From the NCBI GenBank assembly GCA_002118135.1, contig BDIU01000045.1, positions 124,001 through 188,000 of the forward strand: 64,000 nucleotides of DNA, given 5' to 3'. The translations under genes were made by a program, and so were the position numbers. Below, one piece after another: positions 22,401 through 34,100 of the stretch. The stretch is from Trebouxia sp. TZW2008 (lineage: Eukaryota; Chlorophyta; Trebouxiophyceae; Trebouxiales; Trebouxiaceae). Numbering within the stretch: position 1 is the first letter of the stretch; each line of letters opens with the position of its first letter. Below the pieces are notes generated by a model. The model was not told the DNA's origin, did no database searches, and was given only the letters and a program-made list of their open reading frames with translations.

Positions 22401-25400
22401 TGCAGAGACTGGCGACCTGAGCTTGTACGATGATGACAGCGCCAGTCAGGTGGAGATGGAGGCTGTTGCAGAAGGCCCTGCCACTTCCCTGGCCCAGGTG
22501 CAGGCCTATTAGGAGCATGCCTCTGTTGCCCAATTGGGCAGTGGAGAGTGCTCACACCTTTACTTCTGTCATATGTAAAGCTATGCTGCCTATGCAGAGA
22601 CTGGCGACTTGAGCATGTACGATGATGACAGCGCCAGTGAGGTAGAGATGGAAGCTGTGGCAGACAGCCCTGCCCCTTCCCAGGCCCAGGCACAGGCCCG
22701 TTTGGAGCACGCCTCTGTTGCCCAGTCAGGCCCGACCACTACAGAGGGGCAGCCCTCTGCCGTGCCCCCCCACCAGTCCGTGCTGCGCCGCTTCAGCAAA
22801 GAGCATGCTGTGTCTGAAGACATCCAGAAGCGCTTTATGATTGCTGTGGAGAATGATGAGAAGGCTGCCAAGAAGCGTGTGCAGGAGATGCTGGTGATCC
22901 TGTGCTTTCTATTGTTGCATAGCCAAGCGCCAGCAGTTCGACGCAGTAGAGTCCAATCAGCTCTGCACTTGCTCTGCATGAATTGGAGTCTGGTGCTGTT
23001 GCTCTGAACAAGACACGTTGCATTGGTTTGGTGTTGTTGCTCTGTAGATTGCCACTTGGTATTGAGCAGCCATCAAAGCAGAGACTGCTTGGCTTCATAC
23101 AATTTGCTTTGGCTGTTTCTTGCTGCCTGACTGCTCAATATTTCTCCAAACAGCTCTGGGTGCTACACGCCTGCAATGCAAACATTGAAGCTTTGTCTAC
23201 CAGGCACACGTCACTTTCGCAATTGTGAATGTGTGCATCAATCTAAGAAGTCATTCAAGCTCAGTGTGCCTCATGCAATGTAACGTCGACTGTAGCAGCA
23301 TGCATGACTGCAGGAATGGAAGAATAAGAATGGTTTGGCAGAGTGCCTGCGCACCCCACAGCCGCACTATGACACCATGAAGAAGGCCATCTTTCACGGC
23401 ATCATCTGCTTCAGCCGGACAGACCACCCTGTGCGCATCATGAAGGTACGGTCTGACGCATGCATTCTGGACTGCATTGACTGCTGCCACTATGCAGCAT
23501 TGGCAGCACGGTGCAGAAGTCATTTGCATGGCATGGCCTGCACAAGCTTTGTAAAAGGGCATGCAGATTGCAATGGCATGCAGCGGCAAGCTGTTGCATC
23601 CTGTGCCTGACCCAGTCCTGCAGTACCTCTACGACCCCTGAGCAACAGAGTGCTGAGCATGGTTGCTCCTCATGTGATGAGTCCTCAGCAGTGACGTCTG
23701 AGATCAAACTTGATATTGCCCACGCACACGCGTATTGCGCATCATAGGAGCAATTGGCATTTGAATATGTGTGTATGTCGTGACTTGTGAAGTGGGCTCT
23801 GGTCTGATTGTCGGTGGCCTGCATGCAGGTTGGTGACATGCGAGCAGCCTGGAAGAAGATGAAGGCAGCTGGAATCAACAGCGATGTTGGCCTCAGGTAT
23901 GTGTGTGTGTGTCTAACCCTACATGCACAATGCACTTTCAGCTGGCATTCATGTAGTACATCTGCTGTGCTTGATGCATTGTGAGCAGGTTGGTTCTGAT
24001 CTTTAGTCAGGCTGTTGCTAACCTGTGCCATGTTTTGGTTTAGCTTGCAATTGCTTGTTCTGCACCAGGATGACCCGCCTCAGCAGCTGAAGCTGTTCTT
24101 GACTCCTACCGTTGCTACCTTTGCATGGTCAAGTCATCCTGTCTGCAAAGCTTGCATGCTTCTCACACTGAATTATTGGTTGCCATGTCTTCAATCATCA
24201 AGCAAGAGCAGCAGCAAGTCACAGCACAGCACCATCATGTGAGACTTATGCACTTGTGGGCACAGGCATTTTGGGTTTGTGGAGGAATACATCTGGCAGG
24301 TGCTGGACCCCCGGCCGCTGCCTCTGGGCACTGCCATCTGGATTGTGGACCTTGGGGGCATGGGCCTCTCAGACCTGGGCAGCGAGGCCTTCCAGTTCTT
24401 CAAGCGCATGTCGGTAGAAGTTGGCATGCACTACCCAGAGCGCCTGTACAAGTAAGCACAATCCTATCTTGATACACTTGGAATGTGTTTGCCTGCCATG
24501 TGGTGCCAAGAGTTCTCTACTCCTTCAAGCGCCCGTTTCTGGAAGCTGACATGCACTACCCAGAGCGCCCCGACAAGGAAGCACGGATCTCACCTGCAGT
24601 TTTCCGCCTTGAACTTTGCTTGCCATGTGGTGCTGAGGCTCAGGCATCAGCAGAGCAAAGATGCAACCAGCAACGGGCACAGCATCATCTTGCTGCTTGA
24701 ATTCAGGTCATGTCTCCTGACAGTATGTGTTGCCTACCCATGTGTCTCAATGTCACAGCATGCTAGAAACTGTGCATTGGGTGAAAGAGAGACAAGATTC
24801 GTTCCTTTCATAGTGAGGGATGTTTACTATGCTGTGCCCCTCTGGCCAAGCTTGAGCTACCATGATTGCTGACATGACCAGGTCTGTGTTATCTGGACAG
24901 CCCACACAGATGTCTGTATCTGACAGACCTACGTGATGTGCAGGCTGGTACTTCTGAATGCTCCCAGCTTTTTCTCCTTGCTGTGGAGGATCTGTGAGCC
25001 CATCATGCCAGGCAGCACCCGAAACAAGGTCAAAGTGGTCAGGAGCCACCAGGTCAGCCTCCTTACCTACACGTCACATCTGACTACAGCAAGTACTGCA
25101 TACGCAACTTACCTGTTGTGCTGTACTCCATGGCATAAACACATCATGATGCAGTCAGATGAAGCTTGAGCGCTAGACACTGTGCATGTGCATCATTTAG
25201 CACAATAGTGATGTTGCATCTCACCATTATGTTGAGGCAAGTCTTCATCACTACAGACTTGTATCAGTGCTCTAGCTATGTATGGCAATTGATGATACGC
25301 TGACAGTCTTCCCACCAGGAGTCCCTTCTCAAGGTGTGCCTATGCTAGTGGACCATGCATCTGATCAATGTGGTTGCCTTTGCAGGAGCTGATTGCTGCT

Positions 25401-25520
25401 TTGGCAGATGAGTGCGATGCATCCCAGATACCCTCAGATTACGGTGGCTCAGCGCCAACTCCACTGTATGAGTCCAAGATAGAGCTTGAACTACGTGATT
25501 TTGTTTGCAAATTGGGTTGA
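16410..25520 (+). CDS. CRAL-TRIO (SEC14-like) protein with an N-terminal extension and two membrane helices
   Basis: Exons with consistent phase are 18397-18664, ~18949-19055, 19466-19989, 20407-20615, 20935-21075, 21440-21856, 22598-22893, 23314-23445, 23829-23896, 24266-24451, 24944-25052, 25319-25333 and 25386-25520 (TGA). Likely first exons are 16410-16658, ~16817-17085 and 17683-17814; the joins between them are not resolved. The C-terminus is a lipid-binding CRAL-TRIO domain: IQKRFMIAVENDEKAAKKR helix, FHGIICFSRTDHPV, AIWIVDLGGMGLSDL, the core LVLLNAPSFFSLLWRICEPI and ADECDASQIPSDYGG at the end. Exon 21440-21856 encodes two adjacent hydrophobic helices (TPLTLVLLILLLILKTAF and SLFASAVSTSICVLYAA), and exon 19466-19989 is a Ser/Pro/Gly-rich linker. 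The N-terminal ~600 residues match no family that I recognise. A membrane-anchored phospholipid- or sterol-transfer role is inferred from the domain. Confidence 0.8.
17105..17300 (+). mobile_element. LINE 3'-end fragment, second copy
   Basis: CCCCTGAGGTCGGCC, AAGTTGAACATCAGACA, CATTCCATG, GCTCAGAACAAGCCAGCCTG, GCGAGACAAG, TTTGCCACACACACAC and TTGCTGGAAAGTGTA match, in the same order, the end of the LINE fragment at 12820-12985. It lies in an intron of the SEC14-like gene and ends in an AT-rich tail. Confidence 0.75.
18125..18232. other. Long imperfect hairpin in the SEC14-like gene
   Basis: The outer arms are CTGCAAACAGAAGCCGCT and AGCGGCTCTGTTTGCAG. Inside them a perfect 10-bp arm pair, ATTTCATGTT / AACATGAAAT, encloses a 12-nt loop that includes a CACAG acceptor-like site. 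The right arm could be part of an exon (frame QQHEIVVEHKRLCLQ), so the hairpin may have arisen by inverted duplication of exon sequence. Confidence 0.6.
22375..22560 (+). pseudogene. Decayed tandem copy of SEC14-gene exon 22598-22893 (5' half)
   Basis: The copy keeps the acceptor (CATGCAG|AGACTGGCGAC) and the same entry phase. It reads ETGDLSLYDDDSASQVEME before a TAG at 22510-22512, where the true exon has Arg-Leu. Homology runs on to about 22557. The copy-to-copy spacing is 192 bp. If its acceptor were used without splicing, the product would be truncated. Confidence 0.8.
24485..24700 (+). pseudogene. Partial copy of the 3' end of SEC14-gene exon 24266-24451
   Basis: The segment 24515-24575 encodes FKRPFLEADMHYPERPDK, matching the real exon end FKRMSVEVGMHYPERLYK. 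The GTAAGC donor of the real exon is replaced by GGAAGC. Flanking GCCATGTGGTGC blocks are themselves repeated at 24495 and 24629. It lies in the intron between exons 24266-24451 and 24944-25052. Confidence 0.7.
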
Positions 25521-26153
25521 TGACAATTGCATGAAGCAGCCACAAGCGTGCTCAGTCATGCTTGAATCTGCTCTGAAGTTGACAATATATACATGTGCCA
25601 AGCATGTCATGAGCAGTGTGAGCAGCACAACGTATCCTGCTGCTTTGTGCCATTTTATTCGTCACTGTATATGTACATTTACATTCTGACTGACTGAAGA
25701 TTTGACAAGAAGATGAGTCGTTCCTGTTATCAAATGCCCTGTTTCCTGCTGCTCTTAGGATAAGCTGCTGATCATGACATAAATAGGAAACACATGGCAG
25801 CTAGACAGTGTTGTTCAACAGGCGTGATTGCCACATCATAGCCAATCATTCACATCTTGTCAATTCTGCATACGCGCATGCATATGCAGCTCTGTGTGAA
25901 AAGGTGATGCGGGGTATGCGCATGCCTTGGCTTCAGCAAACAGGTGCATGACACAACGGGAGCCTCTCAGACAGACAAGGCATACATCTGCATGCAAATG
26001 AGTCTAGCCTCCATGAATCACACCGAAAGACTTAAAATCGATCTAATGCATTCGAGCATGGTGTAGATTCTAAATGTGGTGAATGAGTCCGAATAGTCTT
26101 CACATGTTGCAGCACGCAAAAAACAGCGGATATGCTTTGCATGAAGATTCAAA
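25521..26153. other. Convergent intergenic region, no supported gene
   Basis: This is the shared 3' flank of the SEC14-like gene (plus) and the aminotransferase (minus). I find no coding frame with splice or domain support and no repeat. Confidence 0.55.
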
Positions 26154-28408
26154 TCATTTTCGTCGGCTGGAAAAGTATTTCTCGAGAAGATCACAGGCTT
26201 TTTCCAGCTTGTCATCCGTCTTGCAGAAGCAGAACCTCACCAGGTACCTTGGCGGCTCGGGACTCACATAAAATGCACTCACCTGCAAGACAAGCATGTT
26301 GAATAACATTTTTTGACAGAGCGTTACAGCCACAACAGTCAACATGCTGCGCCAGATGCACTCATGTTCAGGATGTCCAGAATGTCAGACATAGGCAGAA
26401 GTGTTGTGGGCAAATTTGCACTCACCGGCAGCACTGTGACCCCAGCTTCAACAGTCAGTCTATTGCAAAAGGCTACATCGTCTTCTTTGCTGGCTTTGTC
26501 TAGCAAAGGCCTGCATGCCCAGCACTGCAGCACCTCAGCAAGGCAACACAATCATCAGCAAGTTGCCAGCAAGTACATCCTGAAGGTGCGTCTGTAGCAC
26601 CAGCATTGTCAGCCACCTGATGTCTGCCATGAGGAAGTATGAGCCTTGAGCAGGAAGAATGTTGAACCCAATTTTCTCAAGCCGCTGAGCCAGATAAGCA
26701 CGCTTCTGCTCAAGTGAGTGGCCAAGAGTCCTGCAGAAACACTTAATCACATCAACAAGCTGCAGCTTACTGTACTCTGCATGGGTATATCTCCATGCAC
26801 AAGGCTGGCCAAGATCACAGGCTTGTGCACAAGCTTAGCCAATCACAACAGACAGTGCACTCTTGATGCAAGCCATTGCAATCACTGAAGATAGGCTTGT
26901 CTTACGTGAAGAATGATGACTCATGATCCAACCCATGTGCCACAGCGCGCTGTAGGTTTGATGGGACTGTAAACACTAGGAACTGGTGTGCTTTGGCTAT
27001 AGCGTTGATGAGACTGCTTGGTCCTGTCACCCACCCTATCTGCATACACTTAAGCTCAGCAAATGACTATGTCACAGGCGAGCATTCTGCTGTTTACACA
27101 AGCAGTCATACACAAACTCAAGCAGTGGTGCACCAGCATTGTGTTTTGCAATTTGCAGCATTTCTTGACTTGACGCAGCTGTCATGCAGACAGCGACTAC
27201 ACTGGACTCATTTCGATGCAGGTCATACGGCTGAGGTCAGATAGCTTGCATACCTTCCATGATGTGAATGAGAATGTCTTGCCTGCTGAGCCTATTCTGA
27301 TGCTGCGTTGCTGCATGTCAGGTAGGCTGCGCAAAGTGACATGTTTTGAACCTTCAAAAACCAGGTGCTCATACACCTGTTGAGCAGTTATTTGTGAGTC
27401 CTCAGACACACTGAACAGACCAGCTGTAGCAGGACAACAATGATGTATTGAAATCGTTGTCTTCTTGAGCAAAACCCACTCAAGCTGGCTACAAGGGGCG
27501 TACCTCATCAAGCAAAACATATGTGTTGTATTTTTTGCAAAGATCAGCAATGAATTGTAGGTCCTCCAGGGAGAAGATTTTGCCGGTGGGGTTGTGGGGT
27601 GTGTTCACCACCACGAGCTTTGACTTTGAGGAAAACGCCTTTTGCAAGGCTTCTCTGTCAACGCTCCAATCTTCGACATTCAACTTGACAGCTTTTACTA
27701 TACCTCCTGCTCGCCTTGACATACTGCCATAACAATCATACATGGGATCAAACATGATGACCTGCAGCAATCAATCATGTTGAGGCATGACTGGCTGCGC
27801 AGTCAAGGGGCATGTTGGCTGCTGACCTCATCACCCTCATTCAAAATGCCCAAAAAAGATGCAGCTATGGCTTCTGTTGCCCCCACAGTGACTAAAGTTT
27901 CTGTGTCCCACTGCACATCGACACCGCTGTACGTCTTACTATGCCGCGCCACGGCTTGCCTGAGCTCAGGAATGCCAAACATGGGAGGATACTGATTGTG
28001 CTGCTCCACGGTCGCCGCACCAACAAGTTGCTTCATCTTGTCCGGTCCTTCCTCGTCAGGGAACCCCTGTCCTAAATTGATCGTTTTGTGTTTCAAAGCA
28101 AGATTCGTCATGACAGTGAAAATTGTGGTCGGCAAGCCTGTGAACAGTTCGTTGAGGGGTTTAGCCTCGCCAACAGAGTCATGCCCGTTGACTGTAGCCA
28201 TGACACGACAAAATTGTCGAGGCGATGGCAAGCGTCGGTTCAGTGGCAACGCTCTGAGGAGTGCGTCAGATTTGCAATGCACGCTGAGGATGCTCAGGCG
28301 CATGGTAACCGGTTCACATCGAAAGCGTCCAAGGCAACTCAGGCACTCTGCTGCACGTGCACGAACTGCCACGTGAGCGTTAGTAACATGCACCAGGAAA
28401 ATGGTCAT
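26154..28408 (-). CDS. Class-I/II PLP aminotransferase, kynurenine/methionine aminotransferase type
   Basis: Seven minus-strand exons join in phase: 28408-27827, 27761-27504, 27376-27254, 27039-26906, 26730-26617, 26510-26426 and 26282-26154 (TGA), giving 474 residues. Landmarks are INLGQGFPDEEGP, QYPPMFGIPELRQAVA, VTVGATEAIAA (cofactor phosphate cup), NTPHNPTGKIFS with the conserved Asn, LLDEVYEHLVF with the PLP-binding Asp and Tyr, and SAGKTFSFTSWKIGW with the Schiff-base lysine, then QGSYFLMADI and YLVRFCFCK with the substrate-carboxylate Arg. This is the kynurenine-oxoglutarate/glutamine transaminase K/methionine aminotransferase subgroup, which makes kynurenic acid or recycles keto-methionine. 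The exact substrate is not readable. The ~75-residue Arg/Ser/Leu-rich N-terminus resembles an organelle transit peptide. A second in-frame ATG at 28303 is an equally possible start (439 residues). Confidence 0.93.
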
Positions 28409-29569
28409 TGCTGACCCGTTTACTTAGTTGGTGATCTGAAAGCAGATCCCCAAAACTGCACTGACGAGCAAGCTTTGGGAAATCGCCAAGATCACATATC
28501 GTAGCAACAGTCAAGCAGTTGTGCCGCGAAAAAACTGTTGGTCTCATTGCTGACCCGTTTGTTGTCAGCATAGCAATAGCAAATATGGAGGTCTATTGAA
28601 TGAAAGGCTCAATGACATGCGTCACACACTGTGCACCTTGTTGTGTATGATTACCGTAGCACGCAGCTAGACAAATCTCTTGACTCTATACGGGTGCAGA
28701 TCACTTTAGCTAGACCCTCAGACCTTCAACTTTAGGGAGGCTACGGTACCTGCTCTTGACATACATTCACCTTTTGTTGGAGGCTCCTGAAAGTCTTGCA
28801 TGCAACGCTGGTACCCTCACATGTATGGTTGAAAAACCCGTTCGACCAGCCCTTTTTCCACGTTGCATGATCTCTGTCGAACCGAATTCGACCAACCCAT
28901 ATGAAGCTGTTTGATTCTGGTATCAACACTGTAGCAAGGGACAATCCTGCGGTGAAGCAAAACTTTCCCCCTTGCCCGAGTTCGTAAGTTCACAACATGA
29001 CTGCTCAGTAAGGCAAGCTTGCTATCATCCTCAACACAACAAGCTAATCTCATCCAATTTCAACACAACAGCAATCATCAATGCAGAGTAAAGGTGTCAG
29101 GAGTCATGCATGACAGCTGCAAGTGCATGACAGAGTAGCCTCTGTCCTGGGGATTGTGCGTGCTAGATCAGTGCACATGCGCACATGGCTTTGCAAGGTT
29201 GCCAATTGAACGTGTCACGTCAGATACAAACTTCTGGTGTGTATACACACCCCTCACTTGGAAGAGCACTTCAGCCCTGCTCGTGCAAGCACCTCACCAC
29301 GTCAAGCTTGTGCATGAGCTGTAATATGATATGGTGCTGCTGTTTCAAGTTTAGGTTCTCCATTAGATTCAGTTCAGGATAATCTTAGAGGGCGTCAATC
29401 AATCACCATTTTGCCCAGTGCACACAAGTACTTGCCAAAATGCAGTTGCCATGAACAGCAGTGCAACAGGACTGCTACATGCAGCATCTCAGCCTACATG
29501 TGTCGAGAATTAACCAGAAAGTTGGCAAAGCTGTCAAACTCAAGTTCAGAAGAAGCAGCCTAATCCAAA
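28409..29569. other. Intergenic region upstream of the aminotransferase
   Basis: It should contain the aminotransferase promoter. A 17-bp direct repeat (TCATTGCTGACCCGTTT) occurs at ~28405 and ~28546. Elsewhere there are two similar CCCGTTCGACCAG/CGAATTCGACCAACCC blocks near 28830-28890. I see no gene. Confidence 0.45.
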
Positions 29570-30121
29570 TCACATACTTGTGCAGAAGAGGTTCACCTCT
29601 GCCACACTTCGTGCTTGGTATGCACTTTTCTGCATTTCTGTACAGCCATTTGCTTGCAGGCAAACTTCATTGACAGCTTCTGAGACGGTTTGGGCTTGAC
29701 CAAAAGCATTGATGCCATTGTCACCCTGACAGTTTGTGTCTAGGCCTTTCGCAGACAGTAGTGTGACATACCTTCTAAGGATAATCAAGGCTCAAGATTG
29801 CGTTTTGGGCATGAGCACATGCTGTAACACAGCTGATCTAAGTTGTGGTGTGTGACTCGTTGCCGTAGACAGGTGGCTTGCCACCCATCTCTACTGTCTC
29901 ATACTTCACGTTACCATATCTTACACATGCTCGATGGATGCTACAACAGGCAATTTTGCTTCGCGCACAACAGCAACATGTTGTGCTATAACAGCGTATA
30001 GGATACCAGCAGCAGCTACTGAAAAAGAAATCATAGGACCAACCAGACAAGCTGCTTTGCACAGCGTCAAAGCAGACAAGATGGTAAGCAGAAAAGGCGC
30101 AAAGAAGCAGGACAAATACAT
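29570..30121 (-). CDS. Possible two-exon gene for a small two-helix membrane protein
   Basis: Exon 1 would run from the ATG at 30121 to ~29926 with donor GT|GTAAGA. It encodes a hydrophobic stretch (CFFAPFLLTILSALTLC), a second helix (GPMISFSVAAAGILYAVIA) and AQHVAVVREAKLPVVAS. A second exon beginning after CCTTAG at ~29785 continues in phase with YVTLLSAKGLDTNCQGD and GQAQTVSEAVNEVCLQAN. I recognise no family. The ATG overlaps the stop of the coiled-coil gene upstream in a TGATG arrangement. That is odd for a nuclear gene and could instead mean one gene with a frameshift or an unrecognised junction. Confidence 0.3.
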
Positions 30122-31080
30122 CAGCAGCTGAGCTGCACTTCATAGATGGTGCCTGTCAAGTTCCTGCTGACACGCTCAAGGCCATCTAGGTTGACCTTGG
30201 CATGCATGAGAGCAATCCGCTTGACTGCAGCACCTTCTAGAAACACTTCTTTGACAGCATCGGCAGCACTTGAGCTGACTTGCATCAGCTTCAGCTGTTC
30301 TCTCACATCCAACTCTTCCTGCAGCAACACGCACTCATGCTGTGCAGCAGAATGGCTCTACACTCTGCTTGCAATGCAAAAGCTGATACTGATTGTCTCA
30401 AAGCTGATGCTTGTCGGCACAATGTGTCACAACAGACGACAGCTGTTGTCAATCAACATGTGTCAACAAGCAGCAGTGCTCACACACCTGATAGAAGTTG
30501 TAGATGGTGTGCATCAGCAGCTGCCTGCTGCAGCCTTTTGGTGGTATTTGCAGGCTGCGGGTACAATACCCACAGGCTCCTGAGCTGTCCAAAGGCAGCA
30601 GAAGCGTCAAGGCAGGTGCCTGCATGGCATTTGCTTTGACACTCAGGCACTGCCAAAACCTTGCGCACATGCAAATGTCAGGCGAGTTTGCAGCTCGTCC
30701 CTTACTGCTTCATGTTGCACATATATCAGCAAAACAAGATGCACAAGTCAGTGCTGCTGATCTGATTTGGAACTCTCAATGCTCATAGTTTGCTTGACTG
30801 CGCTACAAGAGAGTTTGAGCCTCATGTAGCAGAGCTACAGCAACTGGTCAAAAGTTCTGAACATGCAGCTGCACCACTTCAAGACCTCTTGTCATACACA
30901 GACCTGGTAAAAAATTTCCTGCCAGTCAGCCGTTTGGAAGGCATTGCCAGGCTGCCTGCTAAGACTGAGTGAGCATTCTTGGACAGTGCCAGCGCTAACG
31001 CTGCACTCAGCTTCTACCATTGCAAGCTCTGCCTGGCAGGCCTCTTGTGATGCACTGAGCATACTGCTGCAGTCTACCAT
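30121..31080 (-). CDS. Small coiled-coil protein, three exons, function not recognised
   Basis: Three minus-strand exons are all in phase 0 with canonical ends: 31080-30904 (ATG; donor CAG|GTCTGT), 30619-30488 (donor CAG|GTGTGT) and 30318-30121 (TGA), giving 168 residues. The first exon encodes ASQEACQAELAMVEAECS and TADWQEIFYQ. The last is helical and charged: EELDVREQLKLMQVSSSAAD, AVKEVFLEGAAVKRIALM and VNLDGLERVSR. The YQEELDVREQLK segment weakly recalls the C-terminal helix of CINP-type cell-cycle proteins (FYEV...MYRKELLLK), and TADWQ recalls their ADW motif. This is only a pattern impression. It lies 3' of the BRCT gene on the same strand. Confidence 0.45.
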
Positions 31081-31150
31081 GGCAGTATAATCATCAGCTG
31101 GAGGCCTGCATCATTGTAAATTCTCTATGAAGCTGGCAGCTGCCAAAAGG

Positions 31151-34100
31151 CTATAGAATGGGAGATGGGTTTGGTGTGAAAGTGCCCTCAACAAGGCAGG
31201 ATTGTTGTTTCTGCAAGGCTCCAGCACGCAGAATAGCTCTCCCTCTAGATGGCAACTGAGCAGCAGCTTGGCTCAACATGAGCAAAATGCTGCAAATTAC
31301 GAATCAGATAATGAAAGGAAGGCTGATCAGGGACCTGCCATGCCCAAGCAATGCAACAAGCAGGTAAGTGTGCTTACTGTTGATTGCATGGGGCAGCAGA
31401 GGTGGCAAGCATGCTGTCCAGGCGAGCTTGCTCAGGGGGGTCGCTCAAGCTCCACAGGACCTCCTCAAGCATGGACTGTGGTGTCTGCAGCGCCTGCTGT
31501 GCAGCACCTGCACGTTTTTACAACAAAATTGATAAAAGATTACAGGTTCATGTAGGTGAGAGGGGCGCCTTGCCGTGATGCTCCAAACAGTCTGTCTGAC
31601 AAGGTACGTTGTGTCATAGCACCCATTGCTGAGCAGTGTAGCCAAAGAGGGCTGATTGCAGGAGTGATAAACATACGCTGCAGTCGAATGCAGATGCACC
31701 TGGACAATTAGGTTGCTGCAAGCCACAACTCACTGAATGCACTTATTGACAGATTCTGCTTGCAGGGCTTTACTCCTTATGATGATCAGCAACCATGGTC
31801 AGCTTCAGCGCTGATGGTTGACTAAAGACGGCTCAGCAAAACACATACAACACAGCTGCAGAGCAACATGGGCTGGAGCGCAAAAGAGACGCCACACTTC
31901 AGTGCATTGACACGCACTGGGAGGCACAAATATCGCACAGCAAGCTGCACTGTAATATTGCTGGCAAATGCAAAATAGGCGCCGTACCCCAGTGCAGCTG
32001 CGGTCCCTGCATCTGCAGCTGCTGGACCAAAGCCTGTCTGACCTGCCGGTCTGCAAACTCTGGTACTGCACTGTTGTGCTGCGCTGAGCTGGACTTACTG
32101 TGGCTGCTGGCAGCAGGTCTGGATAGGGCAGATGGCGGCAGATGGCGAGATGCATCCAGTGACATGTGCAGGCAGCGGTCTGGTGTGCCTTGAGCCAAGG
32201 AGCGCAACAGCCAAGGGGGAGAAACGATGCTCAAGCCTGCAATGCAAGCACTGCTGTGGTCTCCACTGCATGTAGCATCTGCTTTGTGAAGGTTGCAAGC
32301 TGAATAGCCTGACTGTGAAACGGGACCAGATGGCCCTCAAACAAACTATGTTGTGCTGACTCACTAGAAAAACATTGATTTGAGGGTTTTGTGCCTGCGG
32401 CCTGATCGGCCTGAGCGGCCTGATGCTGTTTTGCAGGAAGCAACACAAGTCTAGACTCCAAATCTGGCTTCACAGCATAGCAGCAGCAATAGTCAGCACT
32501 GAGTCAGCAGCCCTACCCATGGCTAGCCATTTAACTGCAGCTTCAGGTTGGCAGACCACGTGGGTTGCACCACCGCCAAGGTGAGCACTGCCCACTACTT
32601 CACCTCCCCCTGCTTGCACTGCCTTGCTCATCCTAAGCAGCAAGCATGACTGAGAGATGCTGCAGGCAACATGCTGACTAGATATGCAAGATATGCATTT
32701 CATACAATTTTGGGTGCGCAGTCATTGTGCAGCAGATGCATACAGTGCCAATTTGTCAATTTGTGTGCATTGCAGCCCTTGAGCTCTTGGCCGTGAGACA
32801 AGATGTTGTGTCACTGTCAACATGTGAGACTGACTTGCTTGAGCGACTTCCTTCAATGCTATGTGACAATCTTTGCCAGCTTGTCACTGAGGACAAAGCT
32901 GAAGCATGTTGCACATTGTGACAGGAGACAAAGGCTGAAGTACTGCTGCAGACTAGTCTGACCTGACACTTTCCTCGCAAGACAGCTCTGGATCCAGGAT
33001 GACCTTCATACCAAAGAAGACACCCTTGGGAGCACAAGGCTGATTTGCAGGCGTCACTGCAAGCTGAGAAGCAGCAGATGCATGGTATACATTTGCTGAT
33101 GCACAAGCATCACTTGTTGCCCCAAACATTGTAAGAGGCATCTCTGTGTCCATCTGCTGTGCTGCTTGAGCATCACGTGGCTCAGGCATAGCATGCCTAG
33201 CAGCCTGGACTTGATCAGAGGCCTGCATAGGCTTGGAATCAGATGCATTTGCCACAGCTGGCTGAGAAGCGATCTCTGCTGCAATTTCCATATCAGGCTG
33301 TGGAGCTGTAGCAGTGCCAGCAGCACTGACTGACTCCTGTAGGGCATCAAGCTGACGAGTCTGCTTCTCTGGAGACCCAAACAACACCTTTGCTGCCCCA
33401 GTGCATTTGTCAGGGGGAGTCACGCTGCGCCTTTCTGCCTCCAGCCTGAATCTGCTTGGCTTGGGGGTGAAAATCTTCTTCAAAGGGGTGGCCTTGCCCA
33501 GCCTTGCCTGAGGTGCACTGCTGTCCTCTTGTGGGACAGTGACAGCTGGTGGAGCCTGTGCTTCAGCAGCTGTGGCCGCAACTATGGCGGGAGCAGTCCT
33601 GCTGGCTGGCTGTGGCTGCAAATGGATTGGTGCACCAACAGATGCATGGCGACTGTGATTGGTGCGTGATGGGCTGCTTCTGGGAGACTTCAGCTGCTGA
33701 CTCTGTGAGACACTGCTGTGAGCTTGACGCAGGTGCATGCTGCTGTGCACTGGAGCTGCCAGTTCTATGTGCCTTGCAGCAGTAGGCCTCTGCTGCTGAG
33801 CAGGACCTGAGTTGGCTGACATGCGTGAAGCACTGCTGCTGATGCTAGTTGTCTCACACTGCTTGGGGCGCTTTGAGTCAGGACCCGTAGGCAGCGCTGG
33901 CTTTGCTGTGTTTGCAAGCTGCCGTTTGCTTGAGAGAGTGGCTGGCTGAGACCTGCCTGGTCTTGCCATTTGGAAAGCAGCACTGTCGCTTCTTCCTTGC
34001 GACAGGGCACGCAGCTTAGCAACTAGACTCTCTGTCTCTGCTGTAAGGTCACCCGCCACCCAATGGTCTGTAGCGTTTGCTCCTTGCTTATGAGGTGAGG

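Noticed and set aside
30790..30972. Plus-strand open frame with a coiled-coil look (EFEPHVAELQQLVKSSEHAA)
   Set aside because: It overlaps the first exon of the minus-strand coiled-coil gene, whose three exons are all in phase. No plus-strand exon joins it on either side. It remains possible that it is real, but support is weaker.
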